From Pseudomonas fluorescens (GTDB lineage: Bacteria > Pseudomonadota > Gammaproteobacteria > Pseudomonadales > Pseudomonadaceae), in assembly GCF_902497745.1 (NCBI RefSeq), contig NZ_CABVHJ010000005.1, positions 124,001 through 188,000 of the forward strand: 64,000 nucleotides of DNA, read 5' to 3'. The notes under the pieces were generated by a model, which was given only the letters and a program-made list of their open reading frames with translations, ran no database searches and was not told the DNA's origin. Made by a program: the position numbers and the translations under genes. Below, piece by piece: positions 56,864 through 64,000 of the stretch; positions within the stretch are counted from its first letter, which is position 1, and the number at the start of each line of letters is the position of its first letter.

Positions 56864-59710
56864 TTACAGGCTGGCAATCCGCGCATGCTGCTCGGCCAGT
56901 TTGCCCAAGGCTTGTTCCGCCTCGGCCAGTTTGGCGCGTTCCTTCTCGATGACTTCGGCCGGGGCCTTGTCGACGAAACCGGCGTTGGACAGTTTGCCGC
57001 CAACGCGCTGGACTTCACCCTGCAGACGCAGGATTTCCTTGTCCAGACGTGCCAGTTCGGCACCCTTGTCGATCAGGCCGGCCATCGGCACCAGCACTTC
57101 CATCTCGCCAACCAGTGCGGTGGCGGACAGCGGGGCTTCTTCGCCAGCCTGCAGAACGGTGATCGATTCCAGACGCGCCAGTTTCTTCAGCAGCGCTTCG
57201 TTCTCGGTCAGGCGGCGCTGGTCTTCAGCGCTGACATTCTTCAGGTAGATCGGCAGTGGCTTGCCCGGGCCGATGTTCATTTCGCCACGGATGTTGCGCG
57301 TGCCGAGCATCAGTTCCTTGAGCCATTCGATGTCGTCTTCGGCCGCCGGATCAATGCGCTCTTCGTTGGCCACTGGCCACGCTTGCAGCATGATCGTCTT
57401 GCCCTGAATGCCGGCCAGCGGCGCGATGCGCTGCCAGATTTCTTCAGTGATGAACGGCATGAACGGATGCGCCAGACGCAACGCCACTTCCAGTACGCGA
57501 ACCAGCGTACGGCGAGTGCCGCGCTGACGCTCAACCGGAGCGTTCTCGTCCCACAGCACAGGCTTGGACAGTTCCAGGTACCAGTCGCAGTACTGGTTCC
57601 AGATGAACTCGTACAGTGCTTGCGCGGCGAGGTCGAAACGGAACTGATCGAGTTGACGGGTCACTTCGGCTTCGGTGCGTTGCAGCTGCGAGATGATCCA
57701 GCGATCCGCCAGCGACAGCTCGTAGGCTTCGCCGTTCTGGCCGCAGTCTTCGCCCTTGTCCAGAACGTAACGCGCGGCGTTCCAGATCTTGTTGCAGAAG
57801 TTGCGATAACCTTCAACGCGGCCCATGTCGAACTTGATGTCGCGACCGGTCGAAGCCAGCGAGCAGAAAGTGAAACGCAAGGCGTCGGTGCCGTAGCTGG
57901 CAATACCGTCGGCGAATTCGTCGCGGGTCTGCTTCTCGATTTTCTTCGCCAGTTTCGGCTGCATCATGCCGGAGGTGCGCTTCTGCACCAGTTCTTCCAG
58001 CTCGATACCGTCGATGATGTCCAGCGGGTCAAGGACGTTGCCCTTGGACTTGGACATCTTCTGGCCCTGGCCATCACGCACCAGACCGTGCACATAAACG
58101 GTCTTGAACGGAACCTGTGGGGTGCCGTCCTCGTTCTTGATCAGGTGCATGGTCAGCATGATCATCCGGGCAACCCAGAAGAAAATGATGTCGAAGCCCG
58201 TCACCAGTACGTCGGTGGAGTGAAATTTCTTCAGGAACTCGGTCTGCTCAGGCCAGCCGAGAGTGGAGAAGGTCCACAGGCCTGAACTGAACCAGGTGTC
58301 GAGTACGTCATTGTCCTGTTGCAGCGCAACGTCCGGACCGAGGTTGTGCTTGGCACGCACTTCGGCTTCGTCGCGACCGACGTAGACCTTGCCCGACTCG
58401 TCGTACCAGGCCGGAATCCGGTGGCCCCACCACAGCTGACGGCTGATGCACCAGTCCTGGATGTCGCGCATCCACGAGAAGTACATGTTTTCGTACTGCT
58501 TCGGCACGAACTGGATACGGCCGTCTTCAACAGCGGCAATCGCAGGTTCGGCCAGCGGCTTGGTCGACACGTACCACTGGTCAGTCAGCCACGGCTCGAT
58601 GATAGTGCCGGAACGGTCGCCTTTCGGTACTTTCAGGCCGTGGTCGTTGACACTGACCAACAGGCCGGCGGCGTCGAACGCAGCAACGATTTGCTTGCGT
58701 GCTTCGAAACGCTCAAGACCGGCGTATTCGGCCGGAATCGCGCCGTCGATGCTGTCGTTCAGCGTACCGTCGAGGTTGAACACCTGCGCCGCTGGCAGCA
58801 CGTTGGCGTTCTTGTCGAAGATGTTCAGCAGCGGCAGGTTGTGGCGCTTGCCGACTTCGTAGTCGTTGAAATCGTGGGCCGGGGTGATTTTCACGCAGCC
58901 GGTGCCGAACTCAGGATCGCAGTAATCGTCGGCGATGATCGGGATGCGGCGGCCAACCAGAGGCAGCTCGACGAATTTTCCGATCAGGGCTTGGTAGCGC
59001 TCGTCGTTCGGGTTCACCGCAACGGCGGAGTCGCCGAGCATGGTTTCCGGACGGGTGGTCGCGACGATCAGGAAGTCGTTGCCGTCAGCGGTTTTCGCGC
59101 CGTCGGCCAGCGGGTATTTCAGGTTCCACAGGAAACCTTTCTCGTCGTGGTTTTCCACTTCGAGGTCGGAAATCGCCGTGTGCAGCTTGGTGTCCCAGTT
59201 GACCAGACGCTTGCCGCGGTAGATCAGACCGTCTTCGTGCAGGCGCACGAACGCTTCTTTAACCGCTTCCGAGAGGCCATCGTCCATGGTGAAGCGCTCG
59301 CGGCTCCAGTCCACGGACGAGCCGAGGCGGCGGATCTGACGGCTGATGTTGCCGCCGGACTGATCCTTCCATTCCCAGACTTTCTCGAGGAATTTTTCGC
59401 GGCCCAGATCGTGGCGATTCTGGCCCTGGGCTTCGAGTTGACGCTCCACCAGCATCTGCGTGGCGATACCGGCGTGGTCGGTGCCCGGCTGCCACAGGGT
59501 GTTGCGACCCTGCATGCGGCGGAAACGGATCAGGGCGTCCATGATCGCGTTGTTGAAACCGTGACCCATGTGCAGGCTGCCGGTGACGTTCGGCGGCGGG
59601 ATCATGATGGTGTAGGAGTCGCCCGCGCCTTGCGGGGCGAAGTAGTTCTCGGACTCCCAGGTGTTGTACCAGGAAGTTTCAATGGCGTGCGGCTGGTAGG
59701 TCTTATCCAT
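56864..59710 (-). CDS. valS: Valyl-tRNA synthetase
   Basis: A 948-residue class-I aminoacyl-tRNA synthetase charging tRNA-Val. It has the HIGH-type motif in [12 protein letters not shown], the large editing (CP1) insert (about residues 190-390, with [10 protein letters not shown]), the [11 protein letters not shown] lysine loop (KMSKS), the anticodon-binding domain, and the C-terminal coiled-coil (about 880-945). All signatures are intact and the length is normal. It follows the holC/hypothetical pair on the same strand with a family B repeat in between. Confidence 0.98.
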   Translation of the reverse strand: MDKTYQPHAIETSWYNTWESENYFAPQGAGDSYTIMIPPPNVTGSLHMGHGFNNAIMDALIRFRRMQGRNTLWQPGTDHAGIATQMLVERQLEAQGQNRHDLGREKFLEKVWEWKDQSGGNISRQIRRLGSSVDWSRERFTMDDGLSEAVKEAFVRLHEDGLIYRGKRLVNWDTKLHTAISDLEVENHDEKGFLWNLKYPLADGAKTADGNDFLIVATTRPETMLGDSAVAVNPNDERYQALIGKFVELPLVGRRIPIIADDYCDPEFGTGCVKITPAHDFNDYEVGKRHNLPLLNIFDKNANVLPAAQVFNLDGTLNDSIDGAIPAEYAGLERFEARKQIVAAFDAAGLLVSVNDHGLKVPKGDRSGTIIEPWLTDQWYVSTKPLAEPAIAAVEDGRIQFVPKQYENMYFSWMRDIQDWCISRQLWWGHRIPAWYDESGKVYVGRDEAEVRAKHNLGPDVALQQDNDVLDTWFSSGLWTFSTLGWPEQTEFLKKFHSTDVLVTGFDIIFFWVARMIMLTMHLIKNEDGTPQVPFKTVYVHGLVRDGQGQKMSKSKGNVLDPLDIIDGIELEELVQKRTSGMMQPKLAKKIEKQTRDEFADGIASYGTDALRFTFCSLASTGRDIKFDMGRVEGYRNFCNKIWNAARYVLDKGEDCGQNGEAYELSLADRWIISQLQRTEAEVTRQLDQFRFDLAAQALYEFIWNQYCDWYLELSKPVLWDENAPVERQRGTRRTLVRVLEVALRLAHPFMPFITEEIWQRIAPLAGIQGKTIMLQAWPVANEERIDPAAEDDIEWLKELMLGTRNIRGEMNIGPGKPLPIYLKNVSAEDQRRLTENEALLKKLARLESITVLQAGEEAPLSATALVGEMEVLVPMAGLIDKGAELARLDKEILRLQGEVQRVGGKLSNAGFVDKAPAEVIEKERAKLAEAEQALGKLAEQHARIASL

Positions 59711-59809
59711 GCGCGGCGGGACCCTATTGGCATTAATTCAGGAAAAGCCGACGAGTATAGCGGGGCATGGGGCCGAGGGCGAGCGGGGCAGGCTGGATGG
59801 AGATCTAAA

Positions 59810-59895
59810 TGTAGGAGCTGCCGAAGGCTGCGATCTTTTTGATCTTGTCTTTAAAAAACAAAGGTCAAAAGATCGCAGCCTGCGGCAGCTCCTAC
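59810..59895. repeat. Family B REP pair
   Basis: TGTAGGAGCTGCCGAAGGCT and the complementary right arm ending TGCGGCAGCTCCTACA lie between the hypothetical gene at 59906 and valS. Confidence 0.9.
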
Positions 59896-59905
59896 ATGGG
59901 GCGGG

Positions 59906-60301
59906 TTATTCGTACTGGCTGAGCAGCCGTTCCATACGTGCATCGAGACGGCGTTTGATTTCAGTTTCGATGTGCGGCGCGAAGTCGTCTATCACGTCCT
60001 GCATGATCAATTGCGCGGCGGCGCGCAGTTCGCTGTCGAGGTGGAGCAGGGCATCCGGGCCCTTGTTCACCGGCGCCGCTGGTTGCGCTGCAGGTGTCGG
60101 GGCTGGCGCGGGTGGTGGTTCGACAGCGGCCGGCTCGTTGCCTACCGAGTCAAACAACATCGGAATCTGTTCCTGTTCGCCATCGTCGACAGTGTCGGTC
60201 AGCAGCGGTGGTTGCAGGTTGTCATCGCCGAGCAACTGGCGGATCGATTCGAGATCGTCCAGCAGGTGAGTGGGCTTTTGCTGCGGTTTCGGAGTGTCCA
60301 T
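59906..60301 (-). CDS. Conserved hypothetical protein between holC and valS
   Basis: A 131-residue acidic protein with no recognised domain. The N-terminal part contains THLLDDLESIRQLLGDD, and a Pro/Ala-rich linker (about residues 58-78) leads to a C-terminal helix-rich segment (LRAAAQLIMQDVIDDFAPHI, then EIKRRLDARMERLLSQY). There is no signal peptide or membrane helix. It begins nine bases after holC. A comparable gene lies between holC and valS in P. aeruginosa (PA3833, from memory). A link with the HolC-containing DNA polymerase III clamp loader is conceivable from position alone. Confidence 0.75.
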   Translation of the reverse strand: MDTPKPQQKPTHLLDDLESIRQLLGDDNLQPPLLTDTVDDGEQEQIPMLFDSVGNEPAAVEPPPAPAPTPAAQPAAPVNKGPDALLHLDSELRAAAQLIMQDVIDDFAPHIETEIKRRLDARMERLLSQYE

Positions 60302-60309
60302 TGGAATGC

Positions 60310-60738
60310 TCAGAGTCGCTGTAAACGGTGGTCTTGCAGAGGATAGCCCTGTTCGCGGTAGAAACGGAAACTCTCCCGCGCGGCCGCCCGAATCGTCGGA
60401 TCTTCTACCACCACTTCCGCCACCCGGGCGAATTTGCTGGCGAAGGCCGGGACTTTCAGGTCGAGATTGACCAGTAAATCCTGATGCTGACCGCAGTCAT
60501 CACCCAATCCCAACACAATCAAGCCGTCCGGTTCGCTGTCGGCCGGGCCATGCGGCACGAACGTTTCGCCCTTGAATGCCCACAGACGCGCATCGAGATC
60601 GTCGCGCTGAGCCGCGTCGCTGCAATGCAGGTAGATGCGATGGCCCATGCGCCAGGCTTTCTCGGTGAGCTTGCAGGCAAAGTCCAGGCGAGCCGAAGGA
60701 TCGGCGCTGGGCAGGATATAAAAGTCGACTTTGGTCAT
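60310..60738 (-). CDS. holC: DNA polymerase III chi subunit HolC
   Basis: A 142-residue subunit of the clamp-loader complex that binds single-strand DNA-binding protein and links it to the replisome. The family pattern begins KVDFYILPSADPSARLDFAC, with HRIYLHCSDAAQRDDLDARL-type central residues and a C-terminal RFYREQGYPLQDHRL. It lies between pepA (57 bases upstream) and the conserved hypothetical gene, as in many gamma-proteobacteria (pepA-holC-valS). Confidence 0.94.
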   Translation of the reverse strand: MTKVDFYILPSADPSARLDFACKLTEKAWRMGHRIYLHCSDAAQRDDLDARLWAFKGETFVPHGPADSEPDGLIVLGLGDDCGQHQDLLVNLDLKVPAFASKFARVAEVVVEDPTIRAAARESFRFYREQGYPLQDHRLQRL

Positions 60739-60795
60739 TGCGGTTCCAGAGCAGCAAGCGGCGTCACCCGAAAGTGACGCCGCTCGTCAGCGGGT

Positions 60796-62861
<2,066 letters not shown>

Positions 62862-63983
62862 TTGATCGTCTTCCGTTATCTGTCCCGCGAAGTCCTGCTG
62901 ACCCTCAGCGCCGTGAGTGCCGTGCTGCTGGTCATCATCATGAGCGGTCGCTTCATCAAATATCTTGCTCAGGCCGCTGCCGGCCAGCTCGATCCGGGCT
63001 CGCTGTTCCTGATCATGGGCTATCGTCTGCCGGGGTTCCTGCAACTGATTCTGCCGCTGGGCCTGTTCCTCGGGATCCTGCTGGCGTACGGTCGCCTGTA
63101 TCTTGAAAGCGAAATGACCGTGCTGTCGGCCACCGGCATGAGCCAGCAGAAGCTGTTTCGCATGACCCTGTTCCCGGCGACCCTGGTCGCACTGGTCGTG
63201 GCATGGCTGAGCCTGGGTCTGGCCCCGCAAGGCGCCAACCAGTTTCAGTTGCTGCTGAACAAGCAGGACGCGCTGACTGAATTCGATACCCTTGAACCGG
63301 GGCGTTTCCAGGCCTTGCGTGATGGCACTCGGGTGACATACACCGAGACCCTGAGCGACGATCGCGTCAATCTGGGTAGCGTATTCATTTCGCAGAAGAA
63401 CCTCGGTGCCGATCAAAAGGATCGCGGGATTTCCGTGCTGGTGGCCGAAAGCGGTCGCCAGGAAGTGCGCCCCGACGGCAATCGCTATCTGATCCTCGAT
63501 AACGGCTACCGCTACGACGGCAGCCCGGGTCAGGCCGATTACCGTGCCATTCACTACGAAACCTACGGTGTGTTGCTGCCCAAACCGGACGTCAGCGAAG
63601 AAGTCACCGACCGTGACGCCATGCCGACCTCGTCTCTGCTGGGCAGCGATGACATCCGCTCCAAAACCGAACTGCAATGGCGTTTGTCCCTGCCGTTGCT
63701 GGTGTTTATCGTGACCCTGATGGCGGTGCCGCTGTCGCGAGTCAATCCGCGCCAAGGGCGTTTCCTCAAGCTGCTGCCGGCGATTCTTCTTTATATGGCT
63801 TACCTGACCATCCTGATTGCCGCGCGCGGCGCCCTCGAGAAGGGCAAGATCCCGCCGGCCCTTGGTCTGTGGTGGGTGCATGCGATCTTCTTGTTCATCG
63901 GCCTTGGCCTGCTCTATTGGGAGCCGCTACGCCTGAAGATGGCCAGCCGTCGCTCCGCAGCGCTGGAGGTGGCCCGTGGTTAA
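62862..63983 (+). CDS. lptF: LPS export permease LptF
   Basis: A 373-residue inner-membrane permease of the LptB2FGC complex, which extracts lipopolysaccharide from the inner membrane. Three N-terminal helices (about residues 10-120), a periplasmic beta-jellyroll (about 125-260) and three C-terminal helices (about 275-360) are seen; SGRFIKYLAQAAAGQLDPG and LYLESEMTVLSATGMSQ are family segments. The TTG at 62862 is taken as start because GGAG is eight bases upstream and it gives the family N-terminus MIVFRYLSREV; the GTG at 62853 lies within the ribosome-binding site. It overlaps lptG by eight bases. Confidence 0.95.
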   Translation: MIVFRYLSREVLLTLSAVSAVLLVIIMSGRFIKYLAQAAAGQLDPGSLFLIMGYRLPGFLQLILPLGLFLGILLAYGRLYLESEMTVLSATGMSQQKLFRMTLFPATLVALVVAWLSLGLAPQGANQFQLLLNKQDALTEFDTLEPGRFQALRDGTRVTYTETLSDDRVNLGSVFISQKNLGADQKDRGISVLVAESGRQEVRPDGNRYLILDNGYRYDGSPGQADYRAIHYETYGVLLPKPDVSEEVTDRDAMPTSSLLGSDDIRSKTELQWRLSLPLLVFIVTLMAVPLSRVNPRQGRFLKLLPAILLYMAYLTILIAARGALEKGKIPPALGLWWVHAIFLFIGLGLLYWEPLRLKMASRRSAALEVARG

Positions 63984-64000
63984 ACTCGACCGCTACATCG
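63976..64000 (+). CDS. lptG: LPS export permease LptG (5' end only)
   Basis: Only the first eight codons are in the window. GTG at 63976, with GGAGG at 63965-63969, begins MVKLDRYI, which matches LptG N-termini. It overlaps the lptF stop, as in the conserved lptFG pair. The rest lies beyond the right edge. Confidence 0.85.

Overview
The window looks like a chromosomal segment of a Pseudomonas of the P. fluorescens lineage. The case rests on a complete alginate operon in the usual Pseudomonas order, a dauBAR/rhlB/aapJQMP neighbourhood also known from P. aeruginosa, the pepA-holC-valS and lptFG blocks, and dozens of the short palindromic repeats (REP/REPIN type) typical of this group. Base composition is GC-rich throughout. 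No rRNA, tRNA, CRISPR array, prophage or complete insertion sequence was seen. These assignments come from reading the sequence and from memory of protein families; no database search was run.

Layout. 1-1010: tandem extragenic repeats, a small DUF6124-like gene and a strongly structured upstream segment. 1011-7175: a LysR regulator divergent from a NodT/FUSC/DUF1656/HlyD aromatic-acid or drug efflux operon. 7297-11496: an MFS transporter with an NTF2-like partner, its divergent LysR regulator, an SDR dehydrogenase and a small membrane protein. 11677-14154: an orphan Rhs gene resembling the TccC component of insecticidal toxin complexes. 14247-31777: the alginate operon algD-alg8-alg44-algK-algE-algG-algX-algL-algI-algJ-algF-algA on the minus strand, with an 810-base regulatory region containing an AlgU-type promoter. 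31778-37137: yaaA, a polysaccharide deacetylase, phoH and moaCDE. 37430-43627: an arginine-type binding protein, dauR-dauA-dauB (D-arginine catabolism), rhlB and a carboxylesterase. 43628-48256: the aapJQMP general amino-acid ABC transporter behind a sigma-54-like promoter. 48311-51227: an mqsRA toxin-antitoxin pair, a FadR-type regulator and a CynX/NimT-type MFS gene broken by one amber codon. 51466-64000: NTF2-like, GIY-YIG, GST, glutaredoxin, ndpA, HU, rlmF, valS, holC, pepA, lptF and the first codons of lptG.

How the parts work together. The largest unit is alginate production. AlgD and AlgA make the GDP-mannuronate precursor and Alg8/Alg44 polymerise it under c-di-GMP control. AlgK/AlgE/AlgX/AlgG/AlgL form the periplasmic and outer-membrane conduit, and AlgI/AlgJ/AlgF (with AlgX) acetylate the polymer. 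The dau and aap blocks both concern amino-acid scavenging.

No large, clearly undescribed multi-gene system was recognised. The observations most worth following are: (i) a 90-base REPIN that appears to have inserted in frame inside the algK signal-peptide coding region; (ii) a 263-base MITE-like element with 29-30-base terminal inverted repeats and CTAG target duplications between pepA and lptF; (iii) a chain of perfect stem-loops upstream of the DUF6124-like gene; (iv) the orphan TccC-like gene with an unrecognised C-terminal domain and no partner genes; (v) the amber-interrupted transporter gene.
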